Source of the DNA: Sipunculus nudus
Lineage: Eukaryota; Annelida; Sipuncula; Golfingiida; Sipunculidae
Direction: 5' to 3'
Assembly: GCA_026874595.1 (NCBI GenBank)
Contig: CM049313.1
Location: 66,346,159-66,410,158 of the forward strand
Length of the DNA: 64,000 bases
The notes below the pieces were generated by a model. That model saw only the letters and a list, made by a program, of their open reading frames with translations, did no database searches and was not told where the DNA came from. Made by a program: the position numbers and the translations under genes. This document shows, in pieces, positions 1 through 11,655 of the stretch. Numbering within the stretch: position 1 is the first letter of the stretch; each line of letters begins with the position of its first letter.

Positions 1-850
1 ATACTGATCAGAATCTGAGGAAACAAAACAGTATGTGTTGATACTGATCAGAATCTGAGGAAACAAAACAGTATGTGTTGATACTGATCAGAATCTGAGG
101 AAACAAAACAATATGTGTTGATACTGATCAGAACCTGATGAAACAAAACAACACATGTTGATACTGATCAGAACCTGAGGAAACAATACATTGTTATGGG
201 GTGACATAAAAGCGGTTTGAACTGTCTCGCTAATGAAGCTTGCTTTTCTAGCGAAGCTGTTGGAACGCCAGACATGCACTTCTGACATGGATTTCAAATC
301 CCAGATCGGCCCAATATTATCCCCTCAGCAATTTGTCTTCGTAACAAAATGGGGGCTCGTCCAACCTGAAGGTTAAACTTTGTGGCCCAGGGAATAAGAT
401 CACCAAAGTGTGACTCCTGGGATAATTAGTCTTGTTCTGATAGCAGAACGCTCTTAAGAGGGGGTGAATAATGGGGTGCCATAAAAGCAGTCCCATCTGT
501 CTTGCTAGTGAAGCTTGCTTTTCTAGAGAAGCAGTTGATATGCCGGACTTGTGTGCCACCAACATGGGTTCGAATCCGGGATCGGCCAAATGTTTTCCCC
601 TCAAAAATTTGTCTTCCTAACAACATTATGATACTGATCAGAACCTAAGGAAACAAAATAATTTTTCGTTTATACTTATCAGAACCTGAGGAAACAAAAC
701 AATAAGTGCTGATACTGATAAGAACCTGAGAAAACCAAACAATACTTGTTGATACTGATCAGAACCTGAGGAAACAAAACAGTACATGTTGATATTGATC
801 AGACTCTAAGGAAAAAAAAAAAAAACTTGCTGATACTAATCAGTCTTACT
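1..850. repeat. 40-bp minisatellite split by SINE insertion
   Basis: Head-to-tail units of about 40 bp carrying atactgatcagaa and gaggaaacaaaac occupy 1-190 (five copies) and 630-850 (five more diverged copies). The middle is filled by tRNA-derived SINE sequence, so the array is older than the insertion. It lies at the 3' side of the visible FKBP exons. Confidence 0.85.
193..628 (+). mobile_element. tRNA-derived SINE, one full and one partial copy in tandem
   Basis: Two direct copies start at about 196 and 474 with atggggtg and a nearby cataaaagc. The second has an intact RNA polymerase III B box (gggttcgaatcc, near 565). In the first the box has decayed to ggatttcaaatcc. An A-box-like stretch lies about 45 bases upstream in each. 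Both share the 3' cue cccctca..aatttgtcttc. Confidence 0.7.
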
Positions 851-923
851 ATACAGCTATACTGATAGTAAAGCCATACTATTTTGAAACTGGAAACCAA
901 CAGCTGATTATATTATGTAATAC

Positions 924-1013
924 CTAAGTGTGTCTCCTCTTCTTCTTCTTCTTCTTCTTCATCATCATCATCATCATCTTCATCCCATTGGATGGGTTTT
1001 AGTTTTGGCACCT
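924..1013 (-). CDS. Nucleoplasmin-FKBP exon 5 with Asp and Glu runs
   Basis: 90 bases, acceptor cttccag, donor gtatta. It reads EVPKLKPIQWDE followed by a run of Asp and then a run of Glu, ending THLG. The phase is correct on both sides. GAT and GAA triplet repeats encode the acidic runs, so their lengths may vary between individuals. The next exon must lie beyond the window's left edge. Confidence 0.75.
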
Positions 1014-4000
1014 CTGGAAGCAGAAATCAAATATTTATGTCAGAACTTTCTCACAGTCCCCAGTCACTTCCACCACAAAGTGAATTTATACAATTTCATC
1101 AGATTTGTTTTGCTTTTTTTCTTGTTGGGGGGGGGGGGGGGGGAGCCTGTTGATAACTGCCAGAAAAGAAGACAACTGGATCTCATATTTTCATTAAAGG
1201 GGCCCAATCACCTATAATGCATGTTGAATTAACACAAAACATTAACTGCTTGCCTTTATTATTAATCTGTACCTACCAAAACAATGGCTTAAAACTGTTT
1301 GCTTACATCCGTAAACAAGTGTTAAAAACAGTGGACTGGGCTTGATCACAGGTGTCAACATAACCACAATGCATCAGGCTGTGTGCATTGCAGAGAAACA
1401 AAATATGTGTAAATCAGATGCCCTGACTTGGGCCCAAATATGTAATACATGTTCCCGCCTGCTGAAACAAAGTGTGTTGTGATGCACAATGGGACCTCCG
1501 GTCACACAGCCTTGTTATGGTAAACAGACACACATAGAGCCCTATTTACCTTCATCTGAATCTTCTTCTTCAATCTCAACATCATCCTCATCAAAGTCAT
1601 CATCATCATCCTCATCAAAGTCATCATCATCTTCATCAGAGTCCTCATCTTCATCAGAGTCAGCCTCCACAAAATCTTCCACCCTGTAATCTTCATCATC
1701 TTCATCACTGACATCCTCTGACATCCCGGACATGCCGGTCTGGTTCATACTGTCATCCATGGTATCATCCTCGATGACGTAACCAGTAAGGTTTACTGTC
1801 CCTGTAATCAGTTAAAGATTTTTGGTATGATACAAGGATACAAGGCATTCCGAGTGCAAAATGATACAGGATCAAACAATACCAACAGATTATTGGTTGA
1901 ACCACACCAATGTGTTTTGACCTTTATGCACATACAAATGCTTAAAGAAAACATATTAAACAAGGGACCTATGGGTCACTGTGCTCAGCTGAAGTTAACC
2001 TTGAAGGTAAAAATCTAAAATAATATCAAATGGAGATAAAGTGTAAGAGGAAGAGGTAATAAAGGCCATGGTTGGTTTATATGATTGGTTTGTATTGATG
2101 AGCAAGAAATTGTTGCAAATAATATTTTGTGACCTGATCATGTGTTTCCTAATGATGAAACTGAAGCATGTGAGCAGTTTGTGAACAAATGATCTGTACA
2201 ATTACCATGATCATTAGTTGGCTTTTCGATTAACTGTTGACATTTCAGTAGTTTACACATTTGTTCAATCGAATCTTTTTTTTGTATAATATATATTATT
2301 AAATATATGGTTTTTTTTTTATGAAATGTATACAGTTGAAATATAACTAATTAACAACATAAAACATGGCAAACAAAGCCTGATCTCAAATTCTGCTGAT
2401 GCAGGAAAATAATGAACAAATGTTTGTAATAAATCCTCATTTTTTTATCACATCAATTTTTTTTTTTTAATTTAAGTTTATATTTCTATACATTTTCAAT
2501 ATAACATATATATCTGAATATAAAAGTTGATTCATAATTCTCAATTGCATCATCATAAATCTCAATCTTGTCAGATAACACCACATCATGCATACAAATG
2601 TTTCTTTATTTTTTACCACAAAAATATATCTTTTAAATCTGCAAAACAATAAATATCTAAAAAAAATACTTGATTTAGATTTTACAATTTTTAATTGTGT
2701 CTTTATTTATCCATAATGTGCTTCATATTTTATCATAATTTAAGCATACTGATGGGTTCCATTATGATTGGTAAAATCATTTAAAAGAAAAATGATTTCT
2801 TTAAAAATGCTACATTACACAACATTGCATCTTCTGGATTACACCTTAAATTACTTTTTCAAGGAAAGTTTTTGCATATCAGAGTGGAAGCAGCATTACA
2901 ATTAAGGAGATACAGTGAAAACAATAACAATACTGCATAACACTTGGTGGGTTGTGTTAGCGGGGGGGGGGGGGGGGGGTCATTGGGGTGGTGATATGAG
3001 AATAACTGTACACCTGTCACAGCAGGGGATCTCCCCCAGTGACTGTAACAAATCAGAAACCCGGGCATAGCTGACTTCCAGTGACCTGGAGTGGGACCCT
3101 GCATCTGTAATCTGTAAACAAAGCAAATGACTACAATAGAGCCTCAAGAAAAAAATCAATAACTAGCTTAATTTTCAAGCTTTTACTTCCAAATTTCAGA
3201 TTTAAACAAATTAAATATTTATGTTTACATGCTGTGAAAATTAAATCAATGGTACTTACAGGAAAAAAACGTGCCATGGTCAAAGTTGGGCAAAATTTAA
3301 GGTACTGATTTTATTTTTATGCTAATTACTTAAAAAATTTCTAAAAATTAAGATCTAATTTTGGGTAAACAATTGAATCTTAATTAAACATAGTTATATA
3401 CTTGGGAAAACAGACTCTAGTTTCAAAATTTTTCATGTTATGTGAGTAAATATTTTTCCTGATTTTTTACAAAGTCCATTATGTTTGGGCCCATAACTTA
3501 AAGAATTTATTCTTAACAGACTTAATTTCTGGCATGTACATAGGAACTATATAGAAGAATATTTATGGTAAATATGAGGAAAAACAGATGAGTGGTTTTG
3601 ATATTAGGCAGTCCTGAAGTGTGAAAATAGGATTTTAATAAAAAATTGAGGTTTTTCCTTAATTTCTCAAAGGAACGAAGTCGCAAAGATCCAGTTTTCG
3701 GCTTGGTAGGAGATCTTGGGGACATCTAACATTATGCTGAATTTTGGATTCCTAGGTCTTACGGTTTCAAAACGTGCCACATCTACGGACGGACGGACGG
3801 ACGGACGGACAGACGGACGGACGACGGACAATGGACCACGACTATAGCTCAGATGACTTATAGTCAGCTGAGCTAAAAATCATTATTAACTTTCTTTTAG
3901 TTCTGTCAACAATGAGTATTATGCAAAGACATTTTGCCACATTTCCTGTCTGAAATAAAGCAATGTGCATATACTTTCTTTGCATCATTATATTTAACAT

Positions 4001-7000
4001 AATAATTAACTAGATGTGGTGGACAATGGTCCTCAGAGGGCCCCGCGTTTCAGCTAGTGCTGGACTAGTTTACATATTGGAGAAAAATTAAAAGTTAAAT
4101 TTGAAAAAAAAATGAAAACAGAAACAGGATTAAATGATATTAAAGAAGATATGTCTGAAAAAAGTGTGCAATAGAAAATCATCGAATGTAGTCTGTTAGC
4201 CTTATTTGATTTTGAGCAAGTCTGTAATTCAATAGGTCTGGAGCCCTCATAGGCACCAATGATCCCTGTGAAATTGAGAAAGTTGCAGTAGGGTTGTTAA
4301 AGAGTTATTGCGTGCTAAAGAAAATCAGTGATAGGGCTGTGGCAGCCATATTGGAATCCCAACAGGTCTGTAATTCAATAGGTCTGTAGCCCTCATTTGT
4401 ACCAACCATCCCTGTAAATTTGGGAAAGCTGAAGTATGTTGTTGCCGAGTTGTTACGCACAAAAGAAAATCAGTGATTGGGCTCTAGCGGTCAAATTGGA
4501 ATTCCAACAGGTCTGTAATTCAATAGGGCTGGAGCCCTCATAGGCACCAATGATCCCTGTGAATTTGGGAAAGCTGCAGGAGGTTGTTGCTGAGTTATTG
4601 TACGCAAAGAAAATCAGTGACCAGGCAGTGCCGGCCATACTGGAATTAAAACAGGTCTGTAATTCAATAGGTCTGAAGCCCTTATAGGTACCAATCATCC
4701 CTGTGAATTTGGTAAAACTGCAGTAGGTTGTTGTTGAGTTATTGTATGCAAAAAAATTCAGCAATCGGGCTGTGGCGGCCATACTAGAATTTCAACAGGT
4801 CAGTAATTCAATAGGTCTGGAGAGCCCTTATAGGTACCAATCATCCCTGTGAATTTGGGAAAGCTGCAGTATGTTGTTGTTGAGTTATTGTATGGGAAAG
4901 AAAATCAGCAATCGGGCTGTGGCCAACATACTGGAATTCCAAGAGATCTGTAATTCATTAGGTCTGGAGCCCTCATAGGTACATATCATCCCTATGAATT
5001 TGGGAGAGCTGCAGTAGGTTGTTGTTGAGTAATTGCGTGCCAAAGGGAATCAGTGATCAGGCTATGGCGGCCATATTGGAATTCAGACTGGTCTGTTATT
5101 TGATAGGTCTGGAGCCCTAATAGGTACCAAGCATCCCTGTGAAATAGGGAAAGCTGCAGTAGGTTGTTGTTGAGTTATCGCGTGCCAAAGAAAATCAGCG
5201 ATTGGGCTATGGCGGACATATTGGAATTCTGACAAGTCTGTAATTCAATAGGTCTGGAGCCATCATAAGTACTAATCATCCCTGTGAATTTGGGAAAGCT
5301 GCCGTATGTTGTTGTTGAGTTATCGCGTGCCAAAGAAAATCAGCGATTGGGCTGTGGCGGCCATATTGGAATTCCAACATGTCTGTAATTCGATAGGTCT
5401 GGAGCCCACATATGCACCAATGATCCCTGTGAATTTGGGAAAGCTGCAGTAGGTTGTTAATGAGTTATTGTACGTGAAAAAAATCAGCGATTGGGCTCTG
5501 GCACCCATACTGGAATTCCAACCGTCCGTAATTCAATAGGCCTGGAGCCCTTATAGGTACAAATCATCCCTGTAAATTTTGTAAAGCTGCAGTATGTTGT
5601 TGTTGAATTATCACCCACGAAAGAAAGTGTCACTGACAGAAGGACTGACTGACACGGTGATCACTATAGGGCACCGCTTGTCAAGTGGGGCTCTAATTAA
5701 TGATACATTTAATGTGTTATATACACCAGAAAATATATTTATTTCCTGTAAACTGATACAATGAAAAACACTGCAATATGTATTGCTATATGCTACCACA
5801 TTTCGCAATATATTGCAAAATGAATGTTGTAGGCATAAAATAACTTTTATCAAGGCCTAATTATTATTATATTATAAAGGTCCATTCTAAGAAAGACAGA
5901 TAGAATGCTTCTGCTTAGAAACGTGTGTATTCTTAACTATACCATTTCCATTCAAAAAGAATGTGACTTCTTCTCCAGCGATGAAGTTAAGGTCCAGTGG
6001 CTGCTGCAGGATTGATCTGTGAGTCAGTGTACACAGCAGGAACTCTGACTTTTCATGTTGTATGTAAACAGACACAAACGGGGAATCCAGCTTTGACACA
6101 GCTGAAAGACAATATCAGTCAAAGGTTTAAAGTTGAAGTTTAAAAAATTTGATCTCAATTTCTTATTCACTTTCTGAAGTATGTACAAAGTCTCAAGCCA
6201 GTTTTTTTTAAAGCTGACCAGAACATATAAAACTGATAATAATATTACTTTTATGAACTGGCAACTGCCTGTATGAGAAAAAGTAATTTATTATTCCTGC
6301 TTGCCCTGGGACCATATAATGTATTTAAAATAATCATAGCAATACACCAGGCCCATGTGATTCAAATGAGGATTTTTCAGGCCATAAAATTAATATTCTT
6401 TTGCCTGCCAACTGTGAAAAATATATTCGACCAGTAATTTCCATTCAAAACATTAATACATCACTGAAAATGTTTACCTAGATAAGAAGCATTTTATGGT
6501 TACCAGATTTATTCATCACTGTCAGGCATGCTGGTCATGTTATTTTGAACTGAAAGAGTTTTACTCTCTGAAATGGTCCTTGAGGAAGTGTGTAAATTAA
6601 CGATACTTGTTATCGTAAGAGATATGGATTTTTAAAGATGTGTTAAGTTCACATTGGCCCTGACAACAGAATCACTAACCTTCCTTTGACATGACCTCCA
6701 GCGCTGCCATGGAGATGTGGAAGTCCTGCTGAACTGTCTGTGTGTAGCGTTTCCCGCCATCGAGGCTTAATCCTGAAACAAGATTTTGGAAAGCTGGTTT
6801 ATGAGGACAAGTTTTCCTGAAGTGTTTACTTGAATTTTAAACCAGTTGTAAACATGAAGGGTGTATGTGTGTTTATTATGTGGACTCATGGTAAGATGCA
6901 ATTGTCAATGCAAATATCTTTCACTTCCAGTTATCAGCATGATGAACTGTAGGTGAAGTTATACTTGCAGTGCAAAGTGGCCAACAATATCCACTAACAA

Positions 7001-10000
7001 AACTACAAATGTTTCATGAGAAAAAAGTCAGTCTGAAGCTAGTTTTTATCATTTTCATTTCCAAAACAGGCAAGATATTTCAAAGTACTGAAATACTGGT
7101 TTTTAATGATTGGGGCGATATACTTTAGAGTCCATCCTACACATAGGATATTTACAACACACAACTAGACATTTCTTGGCACCGCTGGTGCCATAGTATC
7201 GCCAGACAAATGAGGTTTTGTGGTATTTTGTTGATATAATGTGATGTATTTGTATTTTAGCAATGAATGTGAGAAACATTTGTACAAAATATAGGAATAT
7301 TTTGGATTGGGAAGGACAATTGATCAAAGGGTTTTTGACTTATAATGCTCACAGTGCTGTCAAGTGGCCCTTTTTAAGATATTCATGATTTTATGTTTTT
7401 CACCAAATATGGGAATATTCAAGGTCAAGGTCACTCTCATAGTCACGGTCATGACCCCAAATCAATAAACTGCATTCCAAAATATCCAACATTTGAAAAA
7501 AAAAATTAAATTTAAAAAAAAAATAATTTAAATTAAATTAAATTTAAAAATTAAATTTAAAATTAATTATATACCTAATTCCATAAACCATATCTATATA
7601 CATGCATAACATGAAAGAAATCTGTCCATTACTGTTTGACTTATAATGCTCACAGTATATACTGTCAAGTGGCAATGATGGGGTATTCAAAGGCGCAAAA
7701 AACAAGAAAAGGACAACAGGTGGCGCCACCTATCTTCTGCAAAAGACAAAACTATCCAAGATCTTCCGTCAACTTGATTTTTGGACCAATCCATGCATCC
7801 CTTTTTAAGATATTCATGATTTTATGTGATTTTCACCATATATGGCAATATTCAAGGTCAAAGCCACTCTCAAAGGAAAGGTCATGACCCCAATTTTAAT
7901 ATACATCATCCCATAACCTATACCTATGTACATGCATAATATTAAAGAAATCTGTCAATCAGTTTTTGACTTGTGATGCTAAAAGTACTGTCAAGTGGCA
8001 ATGATGGGGGTATTAAACGGCACAAAAACAAGAAAAGGATACTAGGTGGCACCACCAGTTTCCGGTACATGACATCACTATCCAAGATCTTTGTCCAACT
8101 TGATTTTTGGATAAATCCATGAAAGATTTCTTGAGATATTTAAGAATTTGTGTGATTTTCCCCAAAAATGGATCTATTCAAGGTCAAGGTCACTCTTCTT
8201 GTTGAGGTCATGACCCCATTTTAAATAGGCTTCGTCCTCTCACCTATATCTATAAATGTGTCAAATTTGAAAAAGATCCTTGAAATATTTTTTTAGTTAT
8301 TGTGTCCAAAAGAAATCTCTGCGGCGGCGGCGCAACTGTGCCTAAACCATAGTATCTCCAGACTATGTCTGGCGATACAATTATGATACTACAGCTACTA
8401 CAGGGTTCATACAGTCCAGCAAAACTTTTTTTCAGGACATTTCAAGGATTTTTCCAGGACATCTCTCTATTTGTCAAGGACTTCCTCTAGGACTTCAGCA
8501 GATGTCACATCACTAAGTAACACTACAGGGAATTTTTTTTATCAAATTCCTGCTTATCATGGTCAAAACTAAGAACGTTGTGCATTAATGGAACAGAGCT
8601 TACAGGTCAAATAATATCATTAAATGGCATGTTCCAGCCAAGAGGCTCTGAGATTTACAGAAACTGTCATCCAGTGGTACCTTAAATTTCTGACTTTATT
8701 ATGAAACTACATTTGAAAACAAAATAAAAACACAAGTTATTTCACATTTTAATCTACTTGTCAGGAAATGTTACATGTTTTTTAATTATCTTTACAACAC
8801 ATATCAGAAGCTTAACTATGTCAATGCCGGCACCTGGGAATCGGAACAAACTTTAGTGGATGTTGGTCAGTTTCACGGGGTGCTCTTCAACGGATGTTGC
8901 CAATTTTTCACCTATCTTAAAACCAAATTGTTTTAAAGTCATGTTATCATCACTTTTGTGGAGTCGCAATTTATTTTTTTTGCTCTTTATGGGCATTTTA
9001 GAGCAATCTCTCCCATGTTGCTTATATCAATAATGCCACATGCGGTGCAACAAACTTATTTTTGGTCCCCTTTCACTGGCTTGATCCATTCTCTGTAACG
9101 ACCATCTTTCTCCCATTTAACATTGTATATGCACTGTCCTCTACAGCCCTTGCCGGAATGTATCATCATCTTAGAGCTCTTGAACAGCAATTATATAGTC
9201 AATCGTGAAGAAAAGTCAAAGACCACGAAAAGAAACTTTACTTTTAGCACAAATCTTGCCTGGCACGCTGACGTCAGCTGGAATATGTATTTCGCTGATC
9301 AGCATTAAGAACATTAAGAACTTTCAATTGTATAGTGGATATATTTACATGTTTCATAATGCAAAATATATTAATTTCAACAGTGCTATCCAAAATTTCA
9401 TGCCGAATGATTGTCATTTTCAAACACTTTCTGGAATGCACTACCACCGATCAAAGGGGTGATCAGCAAAAAATACCCCCCACATTGGTTCCCTAAGCGC
9501 CAACATACATGTGTATAAGACACTAGAAAAAATTAGTAGGCTGGTGCCTTGCTCTAAATATGGCTTCGAGATGACAATAACGATATTTAAAACCTTTTTA
9601 GAGCAGAGTATCAGTCAAAATGTTTGTGATCAAAATGTTCGTGCCAAACTCGGGTCTTCATCCACGTCGCTGTCTGCCTTTTATTTCAGTCCCTTTTTTT
9701 TGGCCCTTTACAGAAAATTCAAGGAGTTTTCCAGTATTTTGAAATAATTCAAGGACATTTCAAGGATATAAGCCAATTCAAAGACTTTTCCAGGCCCGTG
9801 CAAACCCTGTACTATTATGTCAGAGAAGACAGTCTATAATAGAATATGTGTTAATTGTAGCACTTTATACAGGAATTTATACATCTTGGAGAATACGCAT
9901 ATATACAGACCTGGATATCTGCACAATTACCAAAGAAGTTTCCAAAAATGTGACAGAAGTGAACTACTTGTTTTTAAATTGACAATGACTTTAGCAACCT

Positions 10001-11244
10001 TTAAATATATGCACTCACAGATCAATGTTTGGACCTATAAAGGACTTTCATAAGTATTTGTTCATTGCATGTTTATAGGTTGGAGATGAATTCCATATCT
10101 GATTTTTAATAAGAAATATAATTAGGCCTAACCCCAGTTAAACATGTTAAGAAATTAATGAAAACTGGTATTATCATGGGCTTTATTAATAAATTTCTAG
10201 TTGCATGTAGGCCTTTAATTTTAAGTTTATCCATAAATTGCACAGAGTACCTATGACTCATTATGCTGAGGTCTGTGTGTAGGCCTGTTTATAGCTCTTC
10301 ACTTAATTACGCAAACTTGGAATAGTCCGGCAATGTGTCAGGGTCTGGACCTCTAGACACTTTTTAAAGTCTTTCCCTAAATTGCACAGAGTATTACTCA
10401 TAATGCCAATGTTTGTATGTACTTGTAGCTCTTCACTTGATTGTGTAAGTGGCAACCAGAAATAGTCCTGACCTTAAGCTCTGGGGAAATGTGTTCAGGT
10501 CTGTAACTCTGGGTAGGTATATCATTAAAAAATTAAAAAAAAAAATAAAACTTTAGTATTAGCAAATAGCTCTTTGCCTTAAGTATTAAATGTAATTTGA
10601 ATTTTGAGCAATATGTCCAACAGAACCAAAGTTATTGGGAAATTAATGAGAGAAAATAACAGGAAATGTGTACCCAGATTTCAACACCAAAACTGTCCAC
10701 TGGTCCAGGACCAAGCAGCAGCCCTATTAAGCACAAAAAAAACTGGTAACCCATCGAATCAATTTGGAGCAAGTATAGAATCCGGTCTGCATGGACGAGG
10801 TTATGGGTATATACGGACTGACGTAATGATGTTTAGGATTCATTTAATGGAGAAGAAGGAGGCATGTCGATGTCCTATCATCAGGCATGTCATGGCTTAT
10901 GTTGACTACTACCAGTATGAGACAGTCCACTCAGTTAACACCCATCTTGGAAGTGAAGACCGGATTCCATACTCGGGCCTCAAATTCAATTTTAGCTTAT
11001 TCAAGTACATTATAAAAGACCTAAAGACCAATCATAACATGGTTCATGGTACCATTTAAACGGAAATGGGAGCAATCATCAGCTTTTCCTCATCCTGCTC
11101 GGAGAATTTCTTCAAATATCGCCCAGTGAAACCATGTGCGTTTCAACAAATGTGCTCATTTCCACACTGTCTCAATGAAAAAGTTTAATTAAATATACAT
11201 GAGAGATTTTATATGTTGTTTTTATCATACAAACCCCAAAACAT
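924..11244 (-). CDS. FK506-binding nuclear protein with N-terminal nucleoplasmin domain (FKBP39/46-like), 3' end off window
   Basis: Five exons were joined by hand: 11244-11235, 6772-6680, 6101-5943, 1801-1550 and 1013-924. All have GT-AG borders and every junction is phase 1. The product begins MFWG, the usual start of insect and mollusc nucleoplasmin-FKBPs. A nucleoplasmin-like fold follows (about residues 5-95), with the conserved stretches LDLNF, EEVTFFLNG and VNLTGY. Then come long Asp/Glu tracts (about residues 98-195). In this family the domain forms a histone-chaperone pentamer and the acidic tracts bind basic chromatin or nucleolar partners. A Lys-rich segment and a C-terminal FKBP prolyl isomerase normally follow, but neither is visible before base 1. 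The FKBP assignment therefore rests on MFWG and the acidic architecture. A stand-alone nucleoplasmin-like chaperone is the alternative. Introns hold several transposons. Confidence 0.85.
1550..1801 (-). CDS. Nucleoplasmin-FKBP exon 4 with acidic tracts
   Basis: 252 bases. It opens with TVNLTGYVIEDD, which closes the nucleoplasmin-like fold. It then runs into repeated Asp/Glu/Ser blocks such as DEDDDDFDEDDDDDFDED. The donor is gtaaat. The plus-strand Ser-rich reading frame over the same bases is only the complement of this acidic code. Confidence 0.88.
1964..3878. mobile_element. Composite non-autonomous element, family A copy 1
   Basis: The left end (ctatgggtca..gctcagctga) and right end (agctcagatgac..tcagctgagct) match the termini of copies at 20.6 and 38.8 kb. 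The right end follows a GGAC-rich stretch (3787-3830). The inside is AT-rich with a G18 run at 2962-2979. No coding sequence is recognised. Boundaries are by similarity only. Confidence 0.5.
4015..5695. repeat. Element B with ten-unit 145-bp satellite array
   Basis: Units starting gtctgtaattcaataggtct recur near 4208, 4365, 4511, 4655, 4800, 4948, 5092, 5236, 5381 and 5524, a period of 143-157. The flanks carry an imperfect inverted pair, agagggccccgc on the left and gtggggctct on the right. Open frames on the minus strand are by-products of the repeat. It lies in the intron between FKBP exons 3 and 4. Confidence 0.85.
5943..6101 (-). CDS. Nucleoplasmin-FKBP exon 3
   Basis: 159 bases, acceptor ctttcag. 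It encodes the core of the nucleoplasmin-like domain, including FLLCTL, LDLNF and EEVTFFLNGNG. Two GT donors lie close together. Only the earlier one (gtatag, after AAT G) keeps frame into the next exon and restores GTVNLTGY. Using the later one (gttaag) would give an immediate stop. Confidence 0.88.
6102..6679. other. FKBP intron 2, no feature seen
   Basis: AT-rich intron between exons 2 and 3. No open frame, repeat or RNA gene was recognised. Confidence 0.6.
6680..6772 (-). CDS. Nucleoplasmin-FKBP exon 2
   Basis: 93 bases, acceptor tttcag, donor gttagt. It encodes thirty full codons including KRYTQTV and FHISMAALEV, the first strands of the nucleoplasmin-like jelly-roll. Both ends are split codons of matching phase with the neighbouring exons. 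Confidence 0.85.
7177..8378. mobile_element. Element C with perfect terminal inverted repeat and terminal hairpins
   Basis: gtatcgccagac at 7196-7207 is inverted exactly at 8367-8378. The left end is preceded by a hairpin (tggcacc/ggtgcca, 7177-7193). The right repeat pairs with 8352-8363 into its own hairpin. Inside are three diverged units of about 300 bp (near 7333, 7637 and 7966), each with the gtcaagtgg and aggtcatgacccc cues. No transposase is present. It lies in FKBP intron 1. Confidence 0.75.
8401..9809 (-). mobile_element. Decayed DNA transposon with BED-type finger remnant
   Basis: Ends cagggttca (8401) and the inverted tgcaaaccctg (to 9809) form short terminal inverted repeats. 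They are flanked by the 5-bp direct repeat tacta (8396-8400 and 9810-9814). On the minus strand near 9120-8960 a broken frame reads KDGRYREWIKPVKGDQ, then a Cys-x2-Cys and SNMGEIAL. This resembles the BED-like finger of hAT-type transposases, but there are internal stops and the final His is lost. A 5-bp duplication would suit the hAT5 group. Confidence 0.6.
9812..10224. other. FKBP intron 1, no feature seen
   Basis: AT-rich. A 78-codon open frame at 9817-10053 has no recognisable motif and is probably chance. Confidence 0.5.
10225..10515 (+). repeat. Diverged direct dimer of about 145 bp
   Basis: Two units share aaattgcacagagta, tagctcttcactt and a gtctgga-type ending, at roughly 10237 and 10381. 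No terminal structure was seen. Confidence 0.6.
10604..11059 (+). CDS. Unrecognised 151-codon open frame in FKBP intron
   Basis: This is the longest uninterrupted plus-strand frame in the region and lies antisense within FKBP intron 1. The product is basic and His/Tyr-rich (for example YVDYYQYETVHSV), with no signal peptide or membrane segment. I recognise no family. It may be debris of a mobile element, a lineage-specific gene, or chance. No clear promoter or splice context was seen. Confidence 0.2.
   Translation: MSNMSNRTKVIGKLMRENNRKCVPRFQHQNCPLVQDQAAALLSTKKTGNPSNQFGASIESGLHGRGYGYIRTDVMMFRIHLMEKKEACRCPIIRHVMAYVDYYQYETVHSVNTHLGSEDRIPYSGLKFNFSLFKYIIKDLKTNHNMVHGTI
11235..11244 (-). CDS. Candidate first coding exon (MFWG) of the nucleoplasmin-FKBP gene
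   Basis: This ten-base exon reads ATG TTT TGG G and then a GT donor (gtttgt). Its single overhanging G completes a Gly codon with the GA that opens the exon at 6772, giving MFWGLSLDGG, which matches the family start. The donor is weak and the exon is very short, so transcript evidence would decide it. I found no other MFWG-coding start upstream of 6772. Confidence 0.5.
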
Positions 11245-11576
11245 GCCGCTGCTGCCTGATTCTTTGATTACAACCATTGATTCGGTGATGTGATGACTTA
11301 GCTGTGTGTATGGCAAATGACCAGAAACCCGCCACAGAGTTTTAATTCCTCACCAGGTGGCGCCGAACATTTATTGGGGTGTAGTGCATCATGTCGTTTA
11401 TCAGATATTTCCTCTCGGATATCATTTATATCTTTAAATTAATGATTTCATCAGCGAAAATACTTACATTCACATACACGTATATCCTGACTTAATTCAA
11501 ATGACGAATGACGATTGCCCATATACAGGTTTATTATTCTGAAGCTTGACACTTTTTATAACTTTACGCATGACTG

Positions 11577-11578
<2 letters not shown>

Positions 11579-11651
<73 letters not shown>
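11579..11651. repeat. (AT)n-(GT)n microsatellite
   Basis: About 22 AT units run directly into about 15 GT units. The sequence is alternating purine-pyrimidine throughout, and so could adopt Z-DNA or a cruciform. Confidence 0.95.

Positions 11652-11655
<4 letters not shown>

Noticed and set aside
930-1217. Plus-strand His/Leu-rich frame
   Set aside because: It overlaps the acidic FKBP exon 924-1013 on the minus strand and then runs into a G17 tract.
1489-1689. Plus-strand Ser-rich frame
   Set aside because: It is the complement of the acidic exon of the minus-strand nucleoplasmin-FKBP gene.
2859-3104. 81-codon minus-strand frame
   Set aside because: It includes a poly-Pro run from G18 and sits in repeat sequence. 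No splice borders link it to the FKBP frame.
3787-3830. GGAC repeats as a possible CRISPR-like or minisatellite locus
   Set aside because: Short 4-bp units inside a mobile-element end. A similar GGACGGAC stretch precedes other family ends at 22430 and 40560.
4453-5508. Minus-strand 60-110 codon frames with repeated FFAYNNS-type segments
   Set aside because: They are translations of the 145-bp satellite units, with no start context or conservation beyond the repeat.
9511-10053. Two 78-codon plus-strand frames in FKBP intron 1
   Set aside because: No recognisable motif, AT-rich codon use and no splice or promoter context.
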